NCBI GenBank assembly: GCA_933228895.1 | Contig: OW121852.1 | Span: forward strand, 123,375,544-123,439,543 | Length of the DNA: 64,000 bases | Reading direction: 5' to 3' | Origin: Platycnemis pennipes | Lineage: Eukaryota > Arthropoda > Insecta > Odonata > Platycnemididae | In this document: positions 24,385 through 36,789 of the stretch, piece after piece | Layout: every line of letters begins with the position of its first letter | How positions within the stretch are numbered: position 1 is the first letter of the stretch | Made by a program: the position numbers and the translations under genes | Notes under the pieces: model-generated | What the model saw: only the letters and a program-made list of their open reading frames with translations | Told to the model about the DNA's origin: nothing | Databases searched by the model: none

Positions 24385-25855
24385 GGAACGGTATTAATAC
24401 TTTCAGCTTTTCGCCAACTTACACTTCACATTTCTAACATGCATTTGCCCTTCTATACGTTCTGCTAAACTTTTATTGTAAAATTTTGCATTGTGAGTAT
24501 TCATGCTGTCGTATATAGCCACAACGCTATGACCACAATTTATTAATCAGGCCTCTTACAAGTTAGGAGCAATGGATCTGATTCGTGACTGTAACATTTG
24601 ATGCTCCTCTCCTCATATTGATTGATTTTTAACGGTTTTAAACGTATACATTTACTACAAGAATGATTGGCTAGTAGCCATTGAGGTTTTTTTTTGATGC
24701 AAACGAATAAGGATACGCATCCTGCAGCAAATAATTATCTGGAATTCGTAATATATTTCTCATCTTCATTCCCTACTCTATATTGAATTCAATATCCATT
24801 ATATTTTATGGACTTCATTGCCATTAGTAAATTTCTGTTAGCTGACAGTAAATGGAAGGAATAAACATATAATGTGGAGAAGGGGATGACCCCTTGCAGC
24901 GATTAGCAATAAAAGATATTTCATAATTTCAGTGGCTTTTGAACGTGAATTCTCTAATCCACTCATTTAAGTTGGATTCGAAACAAACATTCAGCATGAT
25001 CCATCCTACATGATTATTCGCCTTTATTGGCACCTATATTAAGGGTATGGCGCTTGTAAACATCGTATTACAGAAAAAATTGGAAAACAGGTGGAATCAT
25101 GGAGTGCTTAATTTTAATTTCGATTTTATTTGAGACTGACCAACATTCAATTACCTAGTCAGCCAAGGCTTTAAAATCGAGGTGTTACAGATTCAGTGTG
25201 GGAGAAATAAGATGAATATTTTTTGTTGCATCCGGACTATTCTGTTGGTCAATGTACCACTGGGATCCCAATTGGTAAATCTGGTTTCCACTGACATCAG
25301 GTTTCCAAGGGGCATTAATCGTAAGAAAACTGAGGGCACGAGGTTCTTCAAGGTTCCAGCCTTGTTTCAATGTTGGCTTTCACAGTGTTGATCTGTTAAA
25401 TTTTACAAATTAACGGATTTTGCCGTGTTATTTTGGTGTTAGACAACAATTTTGCCGAAATTCCAGTCGGTGTCTTCCATGCTTCCAACCTTGACTTTTC
25501 TGCTGCAGTTACCATCGTTAGATGATGTGAAGGAACCCAGGGCAGCGATATACTATAGAGGGAAATGTTTATGAAAATAAACGCTCTAAAGTATCGAAAT
25601 AGTGGGGGTAATACCTGGGAGAGACCAATTTTAAACTGAAGGACATCGCTTGCTTGAGAAAATCTTCGTTGTGTAATTAGTTAGCATATTACTCAACTTA
25701 TGGTCCCTTTGTTCGCTTTAAAATTTAGATCATTGAAGCATTTAAGTTTAAAACCTCATCCTAACGTTTTAAGGGGATGAATCGTCAAATTTTCCTCCTG
25801 TGTTTAAAGCGGAAGAGATGAATTGAAACTTTTTTTTGGACCATCGAGCGTGAGT
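24385..25855. other. Gene-free AT-rich stretch
   Basis: Nothing supported. Confidence 0.4.
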
Positions 25856-26140
25856 TTGAAGAGGTATGGGGAAGGGGGAAGGAAGAGGGAAAGAGAGAAA
25901 GGGAAACAAAGTTCGGAGACGAGAAGCACGCGAGGCATCATGGGAATGCATGCGTTGGGAAGGGAAACGTTGCAGAAGAGAGCAAACGGCGCTAAATAAT
26001 GTAGAAAAAAGTCGGAGCGGAGGAATGGCGGTAGGATTTATGAGAGGACAAGTCCCATTGTGACGCTTGAGAGTGCCCGGAGGAAGAGGAGCAGAATGGG
26101 TGAGGGTAGGGAAGTTGAGGGCGAAAAATAGAAGGGGAGA
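25856..26140. other. Purine-rich block
   Basis: The plus strand is A/G-rich (GAAGGGGGAAGGAAGAGGG and similar), giving Lys/Arg/Glu-rich frames by composition alone. Confidence 0.5.
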
Positions 26141-28600
26141 GATTGAATCGAAGTGGTGAGGACAGAATAGTTACAGGGAGAATTCCTTAACACGGTAACT
26201 CTTTGTAGTTCATGTGGAATGAAATAATAAAAAATGCCTTGTCTTTTGACCGGCAAGTAAAGAACCTAATTATCAGAAGAAATAGAAATATATGTACCAA
26301 TTTGGAAGCTTTACGCCTACTTGTAAGTCTTGATCCTTTGCTTGATTATACTAATGTAGTAATATTCCAATGCATCCCCGTGAATATTATTTGGAGAAGA
26401 ATTATTATTTGAAATGAGACAACCTATTCTAAGTAATATTATACGAATGAGCGAAAGCCGTGGGGATGAGAAGATGTCAGGGATTGAGACAATCTATATG
26501 GAAGGATGTTCTCACACTGCTAGACTTTTATTTTTAGATCTATGATACAATTCGGAAGCCCACAAAAGGGCTGTCTTTTCACCAGGCTTGGACTATTGTC
26601 TTGGACACAATCATGTTGTTAGTAAATGTATTACTGTTTTTAGCCATAAAATATATAAATTTACCCAAGAATAAAAGTTGCCTCTAATTTCAAACTAACA
26701 TCCCGAGGAAGTTATAGCATAAAATGTGAATGTATTGCTCACAATTAGGCATGGTAGAAAGTATTTGCCGCGAACAATTTTATTTTCATATATTGTACAT
26801 AAAGGTCTTCATGTAATGAGGCAAATAAACCTAAAATCACTTAATCTTCTGTAATTAGATAAGTCTGCCAACATTAGTCACATAATATTGCACCTAATTT
26901 ACACTGGTAGATGACATTTTACATTCTTCCACTGCAACTAATCATTTCCCCTATAACCTAACTTACTATAGTGCCATGTAGGTTTTCGCATTTTTAGCCA
27001 ATTTAGATAAGGAATCCAGCGTAAAATTTGCTAAAGATTCCACTGATACTTAACGTTGCGATCTGATAGTGAAGCCTTGTCGAATCTCTCTAGAACTGTT
27101 AATGCATTAGCTATCGTAGAGCCTGTGTAATAACCTAGCTGCTCTTCACTACACAGCATCCTATTCAGCGATCAAGCCGGCCTAAACTGGGTCCAATATC
27201 CAGGTAGCGTATTCTATGAGAGTTTGTAACAATTTAAAGTAACATCACTCCTTGTCCCTCTCATAAGATATCTCTAGCATTTCCTTCATATATCTAAGAC
27301 TAGAGTTCGATTCATTACATTTTTCCGGGATGTATTCTTCCCGCAGAAATTCTTCGGTAATCGCATTAGCCACTGTGCAGGTATACAGATGGCGCCAAGA
27401 ATAAAGGGATTAGAAGATATTGCCAAGGGGAGCGAGGCAAGAAAGTAGCTAGAGGAATTTAGAAGAATATAGTTTAAAATATTTGAATGGAATAGTTCGT
27501 CTCAAAGATGATAATGACGCTGACGGTTGTGATCGAAGCTAGAAGAACATTTCAAGTTACTTCTGGGTGAGAGGAGATTGAGGGCGTTTAATATGGTATG
27601 AAGCAATGAATTATGAGCCTTAGATGGAGCTTTCCTTAATAATATTTACTTGCGCTTAGAATTTGAATGCCATCAATATTTTGTTAAGCATTTTTCCTTA
27701 ACATAAAACATTTTTCTACTAATACCAACGTTATACTTCACCGTCAAGCGTACTTAGTTCCTTAATTAGCATCCACGGTTGAAGTGAGAATCGAACCCAT
27801 GGCTTTTGGATATCAAGGAATGAGCGTTACTTACTTTGCTGTCGGGGTTGGCATATATGCACCCATGAATAACAATACTGCGGTGAAATATCAATGATAT
27901 TTTGCTCTTAAAAGAAATTATGGTAATCGGCTAATTTGGAATGCACTGAATGCAGCTATAATAGTGGCCTTGCCTGTATTTATTATTCATAAGAAAAATA
28001 TGGGTTGTGCATGGATGATCATGGTATACATCTGAATAATTTATGCTGTATATTTTCTGATTTTTTTCTTGTTAATATTCCCTTTAAATTGGATTCGGTG
28101 ATATTTTCTCTTTGAGACTAGAGAAAAAGATTCTACAGATTAGGACAATAAAACTTCCCCCGCATTTACATAAGTAGGATTTACTCAACAAGCCAAATGA
28201 AATGCCAGTTATATATTACTAAGCACATGCACCTTCTTTGGTAAAATCATCGTTCTCTGGTTTAGTTACATTGTTTCAGGAATCGCCATGAAAGCATGGT
28301 AGGCTTTTAAAAATTAATTAAATCAAAGACCGCGAACTGGCCGCGAAAACTTTAGCGGCGTCACCCGCTGAAAGTTGCACAATAGCAATAATTTTTTTCT
28401 CTGTGAAACATCTTGCTATTTAAAAAATGAAATTTTGAATCGCTCCTATTTTCGTGAGGAAGAGGCGTGCTAAAAATAGAAAGTTTTCGTGTTACCGGAA
28501 TACAAAATGATTTTATTTCTCTGAATGTTTTAAAGATCCATGTAGTAAGGAATTGAATGATAATGCTATCCCAATAAACTTAGTTCACGAAGTGTTTATG
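26140..28600. other. Gene-free AT-rich stretch
   Basis: Apart from a tRNA-like patch near 27.8 kb, I see no supported feature. Confidence 0.4.
27765..27852 (-). mobile_element. tRNA-like SINE head, weak
   Basis: The minus strand has a B box (GGGTTCGATTCTC, near 27787-27799) about 40 bp after a purine-rich possible A-box region. Probably a SINE head or tRNA-like relic, not a working tRNA. Confidence 0.35.
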
Positions 28601-28616
28601 AGAAAGAGGGCAGTGC

Positions 28617-28835
28617 ATGAATTATTGTCCACAGGCAAGGGTAACTTCTTTTCTCTCCACTATCTCAAGAACTTGCTCGCTCATTTCCCCCTTCCTCCAT
28701 CGTCCACCCAATCTACCTTTTAAAGCCAATCTTTTTTCATCTTCTCTCCCCAGCGTCCAGGTCTCGGAGCCATATAAAAGCTGCGATGCATCTCCCGCTC
28801 TTCGCTTTGCTTACCTTTATATCTTGTCATTGTAT
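28617..28835 (-). pseudogene. Degraded LINE reverse transcriptase C-terminal scrap
   Basis: The minus strand reads LYGSETWTLGREDEKRLA in pieces, then a WVDDGG segment and EQVLEIVERKEV. This is the layout typical of RTE-like LINE proteins after the RT core (YG.ETWT, then W.D...NEEVL...GEKR). Frameshifts and stops break it. The overlapping 80-codon plus frame is its antisense shadow. Confidence 0.5.
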
Positions 28836-28839
28836 TTCC

Positions 28840-29330
28840 ACGAACCACGTGCCAAGTGAAAGAAACGACCTGAGAGTCATTCGGTCACAATGCTAGAGAT
28901 GGATGAGGGCCACCCCCATTGTTCCTCAGCACACTCACCTCATGGCGACATCGCTTTTTTGGCGCCTTCTCCGTGAATGGTTGTTGCCCTTCCTGTAGAC
29001 GTTTGACACATGTGATCCTTTGACGCCTATAAATTGGCCCTTTGTGTACAGCGACGAAGACGGGCATCTCCTCGAAAATTCTTTGGCGCAAATTAATGCC
29101 CACCTGGGAGCCGTGTTTTTGATTTATGCATTAAGGCAAGCTGTATGAGGGAATTTCTCGAACATTTTTATAGAACGCACGCAGAAGCGATAGAAACAAT
29201 TTGGAACATTCAGGTCCATCTTGAGACTTAGTTGTTTTTTTAAATAGTATGCCAATGATATAAATCATATTTAGACATGCCAGACTCACTGGAACCTATT
29301 TAATGCATGGCAGCAAAAGTAAATTACGGA
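28840..29330. other. Gene-free stretch
   Basis: A 72-codon minus frame (28885-29103) is unrecognised. Confidence 0.35.
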
Positions 29331-29334
29331 TTTA

Positions 29335-29447
29335 CATTAAACTCCCGATTATCCGTGCTAATGACTCGCAAAGGGTTCACGGATAATCGGGAAACGCGGA
29401 TAATCCGCTGTTTGGTTCTTTACGGATTCGTTATATCCGATACGTTC
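29335..29447. mobile_element. Possible pogo/Tigger-like terminal scrap
   Basis: CCCGATTATCCGTG and its near reverse complement CACGGATAATCGGG flank a short spacer, followed by CGCGGATAATCCGC. GATTATCCG words are common at Tigger/pogo termini. No transposase and no matching second end. Confidence 0.4.
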
Positions 29448-29624
29448 TGCGATGCGCCGACAAATTAAATAAACTGCGTAAGGAAATAACACTATCTGTT
29501 AATGAAAAGATCCTCGCTGTACATAAGAGCATTTTTGATAGACAGGCAAAAGAATCCAGTAGAGCAGTCCCGACCGCAATTAAATGTTCGCAAGCCTCGG
29601 GTGGCGGCACAAATCCTGGCGTAA

Positions 29625-29857
29625 AGGCCGCTTTACACGATACAATTTTTTGTACAATATCTTGTACGAACTCTTGTATGAGGAAATTGTACCGTGTAAA
29701 GCGGCAAATTGTACGAACGCTTGTGCGATTGTCTGAATGACTGAACGGGAAATAGAATCTGTTCTAATTCCATTCAGACAAACATACAATTTCGTTCAGT
29801 TTATACAAGCGTTTGTACAAGAAATTGTACAAAAAATTGTATCGTGTAAAGCGGCCT
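29625..29857. mobile_element. Harbinger-like MITE, 233 bp
   Basis: The ends are perfect inverted repeats of about 34-35 bp, beginning AGGCCGCTTTACACGATACA. Similarity continues to about 53 bp. TAA flanks both sides (29622-29624 and 29858-29860), fitting the 3-bp TWA target duplication of PIF/Harbinger elements. A third copy of the terminal word lies inside (ACCGTGTAAAGCGGC near 29690-29704), so the left 80 bp are themselves a foldback. Non-coding; it would need a transposase supplied in trans. Confidence 0.85.
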
Positions 29858-30135
29858 TAAGACAACAGACCAGTCGGTAGGGTCGAAGTGAAAGTCACGA
29901 TTGGTGGAAAATAACAAAAGTTTACATACCTTTGAGACCGCTGCCGATAAACTAAATAGAATGGAGGTGCATGGACTATCCGCAGCCCGGATGACCGGGA
30001 GTTTAGTGTAAAGGTACTGAGGACCTCGGAAGTTGCTGAGTAAAACACTCTCGCTCATGGTTTAGAGTATGTGAATCAATCTACCCACCTTAGCATTTCC
30101 TTGACACCGGATTTTATTTTAGTCTGAACATATTT

Positions 30136-30198
30136 TGTCTGTGAGATCTTACTAGATCTGCCTACGAGATTGTCTGTGAGATCTTACTAGATCTGCCT
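30136..30198 (+). repeat. Tandem duplication, 28 bp exact, period 35
   Basis: TGTCTGTGAGATCTTACTAG plus ATCTGCCT occurs at 30136-30163 and again, identical, at 30171-30198. Each unit contains the palindrome-like AGATCTTACTAGATCT. Confidence 0.9.
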
Positions 30199-30494
30199 CA
30201 CCTATGAGAAGCAAGATGATGGTGTCTAAATTTTACATGTCTTTTTGCTTGGCCCCTAAAAAAGAGATAAGTATAGCGGTGTAGTGAGTAGTGCGTGGAA
30301 AGGGAGCAGGCAGGAGCACGAACTCTTAGACTGATAAGAGATTGCTCCATAGTTGCAAAGAAAAGTTTATTTTCTCGAAAATCTCCAGTAAAATTCACTC
30401 ATTCTGTATATAATTATGCAAGAAATTTGACTTTTGCACAGGGGAAGATAAATGTTGACAGGATTGCTCGTATTAAAATAAATATGCGACCGAG

Positions 30495-31165
30495 TGGGAA
30501 ATGTCGGGAAATATGCGGCCAAGCGAAGAGAAAGCTAGGATTTATAAAAAGTGTTCTTGGGAAATGTGAAGAGAAGACAAAAGAGCGATGCTACTTTTTA
30601 CTAGTTAGGCCCCACCTTGAGTATGCAGCCAGTGTATGGGATCCTAGGGAGTTATATTTTATCAGAGAACTAGACAGTGTGCAGCGTGGAGCAGCTAGGT
30701 TCGTTAAAAGGTGTTACGATAGGTTGAGTAGCGTTTCAGAATTAATAAATGAATCAGGGTGGGAATCATTATCAAAGCGTAGGTTAAAGTACAGATTAAA
30801 TCTATTAGAGAAATTCTAATTGGATAGCTTTACTGAAGATGTAGGCACAATTTTAAAACACCAGTGTATTTTGCTAGATTCGACCAGGTAAATAAGATTA
30901 GAGAGATAGATTGTCGTACTGATAGATTCAAAATGGCATTTTTCCCCCGTACTAAAAGAGAACAGAATAGGCAGCATAGCAAAGGGATAGGTAGGGGAAA
31001 TATTTTAGAGTAGTCTGTAGCGCATGATGCATGTATTAACCCCTTAAATACTATAGATGCTAACAATCTATTTGCATGAGACCCTATAGTTTCTTGTTTG
31101 CATGTCTTCACCCCCTGCCACACACCCTAGCGGTGGCCTGCAGGGTATCGTGTAGATGTAGATGT
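30495..31165 (+). mobile_element. CR1/Jockey-like LINE, 5'-truncated copy A
   Basis: The frame from about 30500 to 30819 encodes the protein tail (CREICGQAKRKLGFIK, the RPHLEYAASVWDP segment, DSVQRGAARFVKRCYDRLSS). It stops at TAA (30817-30819), where copy B has CAA. A base lost after GATGT shifts the downstream frame. The 3' region ends with CCCCCTGCCACACACCC, GGTGGCCTGCAGGGTATCG and a TAGATG tail. The upstream part of the 174-codon frame beginning at 30295 is not LINE. Confidence 0.85.
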
Positions 31166-31189
31166 TATATGTGTGCTTTAATAGAGGTG

Positions 31190-31352
31190 ATTGAAGGAAA
31201 AGTATTCAGCGTCCGTTATTGAGAGTTTCCACCGTTTGGAGGTGTTGATTCCATAAACCTCTGTGTTATGGTGTCGGGGATTGAAAAACAATCCGTTTTT
31301 AGGAGGCGTCCGCTATTTGGAGGTGTTCGTTAAGGGACTGGGTTTGACTGTA
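31190..31352 (-). mobile_element. Tc1/pogo-like DNA transposon terminus
   Basis: Read on the minus strand from about 31352: TACAGTCAAACCCAGTCCC, then TTAACGAACACCTCC and repeated GCGGACGCC / CACCTCCAAA words. CAGTCAAACC-type starts next to TA are typical of pogo/Tigger elements. No partner end or transposase was found, so this is a solo terminus. Confidence 0.5.
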
Positions 31353-31359
31353 TAACGTT

Positions 31360-33480
31360 TCAGATATGGCGTGGAATCAATTACTGCATTCCGACCGCAG
31401 CGAACGAGATAGTCGAGAGATGCTGGGTTGGAGAACGAAATGTTTGGCAGGAGGAGTCAGGTCTGCGGTGGCGAGAAGGTCCACGGGGACTCCCTCAAAT
31501 TTCAAAGGATTTCCGGAAGCCACACTATTAGGCGATAATTGGAGACTTTTTCTACAGCCCTTTTACTCTTTTGAATTCATTTGATCTTTTCAAAGTCGAT
31601 TAGTTGATGTGGTCGCTTTGAAACGCCAAAATCGGCCTAATTTCTCGAGTCTATTCCTGCCCGCGTGTTAAATCCAATGCTTTTCCCAATTGGACTTCGG
31701 GATGGACTTCGCTTTTCAATTTCAACCCTCTGCCTGGAATACATTGATCTGAATACCAATTCACCACACATATATAAACCTTCTTTGCGCTCTACTACTT
31801 TCCATTCACTTCTTAAATACTAATACAACAATATTCTGTCGATATAGCTCAGTGAAGAGTAAGCGTGGCTGAATATTAGTTTGAAATATTTTATTTTTCG
31901 ATAAAATGCGTGAATCCTTATGGTGCAGCCCAGTTTTTTTCACTGTAGAAAGTGATTTTTTATGGATTTAAATTGCATTATTGTTGTACATTTCAAAGTT
32001 TGGAATATTTTTCCATTTGCTTAAAGTGCTTGCTTGTTACCACCTTTTCAAATGTTCGGCTTCATATTCATCAACTTACAATTTATGTTTGCTTGTGGTG
32101 CTATTAGTTTTGCAGGTATTTCTTGAAGCTTAAGTACCTGGGGATAAAATTTATTTGAATTAATTTATTATTTTGTATTCCAAGTAAAAATTATTTTAAA
32201 TGTTCGATTTCCATTACAGCAATGTGATTAAGAAAGGGAAAAACCCTGTCTTTTGAGAGGAAATTCAGTGAGAAAATTACCCCTGGCCTCATGCCCAACA
32301 AGTTGAAAGTCATGAGCTTTCATGATGTTTTAAGTTTTTATTGGGACTGAGTACATATTTCGTGCTCTGGCAATCAACGAGACCAAAATAGAATATGTGG
32401 ATTTATGCCTGTTGCCCTAGTTTGTTGAAGGAGTTGGTGAATAAAAATGACCTCAAATGAGACTCCCTTTGTCTTTTTAACTCGCGGCTTGGCTTGTTCC
32501 TCCTCATCTTTTTTTTTGGGCAGGAATGTACTCTCACGAGACTTCTTTTCTTTCCCTGGAATTTAATTGAATTTGTTTGAAAACGTGAGTGTATCGAGTA
32601 CATAATCTGCGGATTTTCTTGTCCCTTGTTTTGATACTATCTATTTGATTGAGTTTTACCTTTTACAGTAATAATATTTTCAATAGCAAATTCCAGTTAT
32701 ATTCGAATTTAATTTACTCTAATTATTTCATTTATTTTTAAAACATCATCATGCTTTCAATTTTCTTTAAATTTCCTATTGTGCCAATACGTAACCTACC
32801 TACCTTACCTGGCCGGCAAGGTATAATCTCCTCCCATATTATATTGATTTAGTTCATAGTTACATGTTGAGTACATTTTTGTCGCCAAATGAAGTTACAT
32901 CTGATTTGAAGAACTACTTAAAAATGATTTGACTTCAAAATTTGTGAGCACAAGTACATTGTTTAATTAAACCTTACTGCATGTCCTAGTATATGCCCAT
33001 TATATTGTTAAAATCTCATGCGAATATGGTCCAATCCTTTTTTCCGCTAAAACTAATCTTCTTCATTTAATCATTGCTTGTTCCTGGTTCATGCTCTTTT
33101 GTCTTGATCTAGTTCAGTCCGTAAAAAACTGCTTGTTCCATCGAAAATGACAATTTCGCCATCTTATTTTTTTTCTTGTAGCTATTATCATTACCTATTT
33201 TCTTTGCCTATGCATGACATCTCATGGATAACCAAGCATTGACCAGAGTTAAATTAGGCACACGTTTCTTAGTTTCCATTAATAACTCTTACTCGCCAGC
33301 CAGGAAGGAATCTATCACCCTTTGCTGTAGTTTAGGTTTCATCATAGGAAAGCAAAGGGATAAATGACGGTAGCTCAAATTGCTAAAGTACCTATAATGA
33401 ATTATAAAGATCAGGGTTAAATCTCGGTCAAGTTAAATTATTTTATTCTCTGTGAGAATTCTGAAATTGATCATAGCCAT
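31360..33480. other. Gene-free AT-rich stretch
   Basis: No supported feature. A 72-codon frame at 31366-31584 is unrecognised. Confidence 0.4.
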
Positions 33481-33485
33481 TAGGG

Positions 33486-33660
33486 GGGCGTTGTATCGCA
33501 GTGAGTAGAGTTTGGACTGTTTACTAGAGGTCCCGGGTGAATATCGCGGTACAGGTATTAATATGTATCCAGTCGAACCGAAGCTGGTTATTTTATGGGA
33601 AATCGTATGCGTTAGAGAATAAAGAACTTACCCCCGTACCCATAGGTGTGAATATCACAC
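33486..33660 (+). mobile_element. SINE-like head, degraded
   Basis: A-box-like TGTATCGCAGTGAGTAGAG near 33492-33510 and a degenerate B box (CCCGGGTGAATATCGCGG) near 33532-33549. Confidence 0.4.
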
Positions 33661-34715
33661 GCAATTGGTCTTAGTTGTTGGTGAGATCTACCCTCGGCAA
33701 CCTGACCAGCAATCTGATCAAATACAACTTTTTCATATCCATTCTTGTAGACTCGGTAGTCATTCCAGGAATCAACTACTCTAGCATTTTACTCCGCGCA
33801 AAGCATTCGTCATAGTTTTTCAAATTTTATGCCTTGGAATTTCCTATATTTCTAGCTTCTTTACCGTCCAAATCAACTTCTCCAGTGTGCCAGCAATAGT
33901 CCACGAGTCTGCAGCTGCTGTTGACTCAGCTGTGTAAAGCTTTCGAGTGGTCAAGGTTGCCCTGTAGTGATGACCGCACGCAGGTGCCTTTCCTTCTCTG
34001 CCGGTGGACTCGTCCCGTAGTTGGCTGGAATTATTTAACTGATCATCACCTTTATTACGGCACTTTGGGAAGTTAGTTAAAAGTTTATCTCAAATTTTTT
34101 TTGCCAAGAACGACCTTGATGAAAAGGCAACGTCTCAACTGACCGCTCCGTAGAGGACATGGGCTTTTTCAACCGACTCAATGAGGAATGGGTGCTACAT
34201 GGGCCACCTATCGTCTTGTTCCTAAATCTCAATCCGTCTAGATGGGGAGGCGCTATTGCAATTTAAATCGTCAATCCGGCAGTAGTAGTAGTAGTAGTAG
34301 TCGTCCGGCAAGTACCTATATGTCGTACGAACGAGAATAGGCTCCCGCGAACGCTGAAGAGAGAAATTTCTCGCACCATCCAAATTGCTTAAATCCGATC
34401 ATTGGGGTATGAAATTCAATAAATAAATTGCTCCCATTACTTTCTTCTGATGACATCTTAAAAAGGCAATCGTTTATCTTTGATGGCTTTTTAATTGTGA
34501 TGGATTAATATATTTAGCTTAGATATTATTTTTGAAAATATTTAATAGCTAATGGAGTCCCATGACGGGTATGAAAACTTCATTCAAAAGGCTCACTTTT
34601 CAATAGCAACCAAATCAATGGAATGCATGTAAAAAATTGTTCATTTTTTTACGACAAATTATAAAATATACCTATATGATAGGCTTTTCACATCGCTACG
34701 ACTCGTAAAGAGGTC
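33660..34715. other. Gene-free stretch
   Basis: Holds one small microsatellite (separate entry); otherwise unremarkable. Confidence 0.4.
34281..34303 (+). repeat. (AGT)7-like microsatellite
   Basis: A trinucleotide run of AGT/TAG, seven units, bounded by GGC and CGTCCGGC. Confidence 0.85.
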
Positions 34716-34716
34716 A

Positions 34717-35285
34717 GTGGCAGTCTCCAAATCATGTCGCACGTGGCCTCAGCTGTCAACATCCCGCCGCATAGCAAATACCTCTATCATTTGCTTCGTC
34801 TTTGTAAGCCCTCCCATCTCTGCTGCCAAGGCATTACCTCCCATGGCCAAATGTCTCTGTTCCTCGCCTCGTTCCATTTCGCCTCTTCCTTTCAACGGCC
34901 ACGCCCCTTCCTCTGGCCATTTCCCAATTCCTCAAGCGGCGTTGATCTCATTCCCTTTCATGAGCCGACTCATCGCTGCAGGGATATGTGTGTGTCGTCC
35001 GATGCGTCGTGACGCTTCGACCGCCGATGGAGATGACTTCATCCCCGATGCACTCTGATCTCCCTCTGTTATGTAGTGTAGCGCGCCCATTGCGAAGTGC
35101 ATACGGGCGTCCCATTACGAAGTCATCGAATTTTAATTCGGCCCATTATCTCTTGGATGCACTCTTTCTGGGTGCGGCCCGCCGCTTATGGTGCGGAAGC
35201 TCGGCAGCGTTGGTTTCGGCGCCGCCGTTGTCACCGCTTCACCGTTCCGACACTTCTGCAGCCGCTCCTCATGATTCATTATGAA
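34717..35285. other. GC-rich, CpG-rich block
   Basis: Plus-strand frames of 113 (34717-35058), 92 and 98 codons overlap in different phases. The products are Ser/Pro/His-rich and unrecognised. Without a clear codon signal I treat this as a compositional block. Confidence 0.45.
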
Positions 35286-35483
35286 ATCACAGAGAGCAGT
35301 AATAGCAACGCTGTAGTTTCGTCCAATTAGGTATCTGAAGCACAGAAACGAGCTGGAATATTTGGTCGAAAAATTTTAATCGAGCATTGCGATGCAGTCA
35401 GTGATGTTTTACCTGTTTGGTAGGTTTCCGCTGAAAACCAAAATAATTTCTCATTATTTTTCCCTCTTTTAAGTTCAACGTGC

Positions 35484-35630
35484 AAGTCGCCGCAAGAGTG
35501 TTTGGCAGGGAGTGAACCACCATCAGAATGCATTATCAGTCATAAAAAAATACTTAATACCACGGAGACATTCAAAAGTATATTACTCCGTTTATACACT
35601 ACTTACGTGAAACCCAGCGTCACAATGCAA
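35484..35630 (-). mobile_element. LINE 3' tail fragment interrupted by an RTE-like insertion
   Basis: GTGTTTGGCAGGGAGTGAAC, then GCATTATCAGTCAT, TATACACTACTTACGTGAA and CACAATGCAA match the left half of the two-tailed element near 4.65-4.79 kb. The match stops where the RTE-like copy begins. Confidence 0.6.
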
Positions 35631-36529
35631 CCATCATCATCAGCAGTCTACAGTCCTTAGATTGGTTTGACGCATATCTCTATTCGATCATCTTATCATC
35701 CTATAATCTCTTCATATGAACTTATTTCTTCTCTTTCACATCTTTCATCACTTGTTCTACGTATCTCATACGAGGTCTTCCTTTGCCATTCTTGTCGTTC
35801 ATTTATCCTTCGATGATTGTCTTCATCAGACCATCTTGTCTTATGATGTGGTCGATTAAGTTCTCCCGCCTTCTTTTTAGAGTTTTCAGAAGACTTCTCT
35901 TTTCTCCCACACTTCTTTACACTTCTTCGTTCGTCACTCGGTCGATCCATTTCATCTTTATCATTCTTCTGTAATAGCACCACATTTCTAGTGCTTCCAT
36001 CCTAGACTTCTCTGCTGTTGTCATCACCCATGCCTCACTTTCATAAAGATGCATGCTCAAAATAAGGTCAAATGAAATATTTCCTTAGTTACACGCTTGC
36101 GTTTCTAGGTCTCTCTCTTTCTAGGCGCAATTTTCTTTAGGTAGAATGCCCTCTTCACATGGGCTATTCTTCTTTATATTTCTTTCTTGCTTCGTTCATA
36201 TCTGGTTACTCGGCTCTTAGAAGGTAATTCTTAGAAGGACTCTTTCACCTCCTCAAGTTTTTGCTTTTCCTAACTAAGCATTAACATTGGCCTACTTTCC
36301 CGCTGCATAAAAATATCTTAGTTTTCTTTTAATTGAATTATAGTCAATATCTGGTCATTGTCCTTAACATGGTTACTAGAGTCTTCTTCATACCTCTCTC
36401 TGCCTCTGGTATGACTGCATCGGCAAATCGCACCCTGCTATTTTTTTCCCCAAGCATATTCACTCCTTGAGGCATTACTTTGATTTCATTGATGGCTTTA
36501 AAATACTCCACCCCAGTAAAAATATTAAT
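35631..36529 (-). mobile_element. RTE-like LINE, 5'-truncated and decayed, minus strand
   Basis: The 3' end is at the left (CATCATCAT, equal to an ATG-repeat tail). The minus strand yields protein scraps in family order: a KAINEIKVMPQGVNMLGEK segment, RFADA (the RT active-site region, altered), then the tail region mirrored at 37.2-37.4 kb. Many frameshifts. AATGCAA at 35624-35630 and 36530-36536 may be the target duplication. The frames called on either strand here are fragments or shadows. Confidence 0.7.
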
Positions 36530-36789
36530 AATGCAATTACGATGCTCGTTTCTTTGTGTTATTGAACATAGCCTTTCATTTCTCCATATTTTTTACTATA
36601 GTACTCCCAACTTTACCAAAACACCTTCAATAATTATAACTGTATAATTTAATTTATTTGCATAAATGTCTAACTAATTAACAAATGTTATATTACTTTG
36701 TAAAACCTAATTACAATTAACTTTTCATGTGTCTCATTACTGCTTACTTAATATTTTCCTATGGGTAGTAGTTTCGGGACCCAACAGTA
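36530..36789. other. AT-rich spacer between two head-to-head LINE copies
   Basis: No coding seen. It may be the continuation of the LINE-tail fragment interrupted at 35630. Confidence 0.35.

Noticed and set aside
29580..30058. Short minus-strand frames of 63-85 codons near the MITE
   Set aside because: They are translations of the inverted repeats of the Harbinger-like MITE and its flanks.
30295..30500. Upstream part of the 174-codon frame as extra LINE protein
   Set aside because: Homology to the LINE starts near 30495; the earlier part is an accidental open extension.
34717..35284. Two successive plus frames as exons of one host gene
   Set aside because: The products are low in complexity, the frames overlap in different phases and I could not define splice sites with any support.
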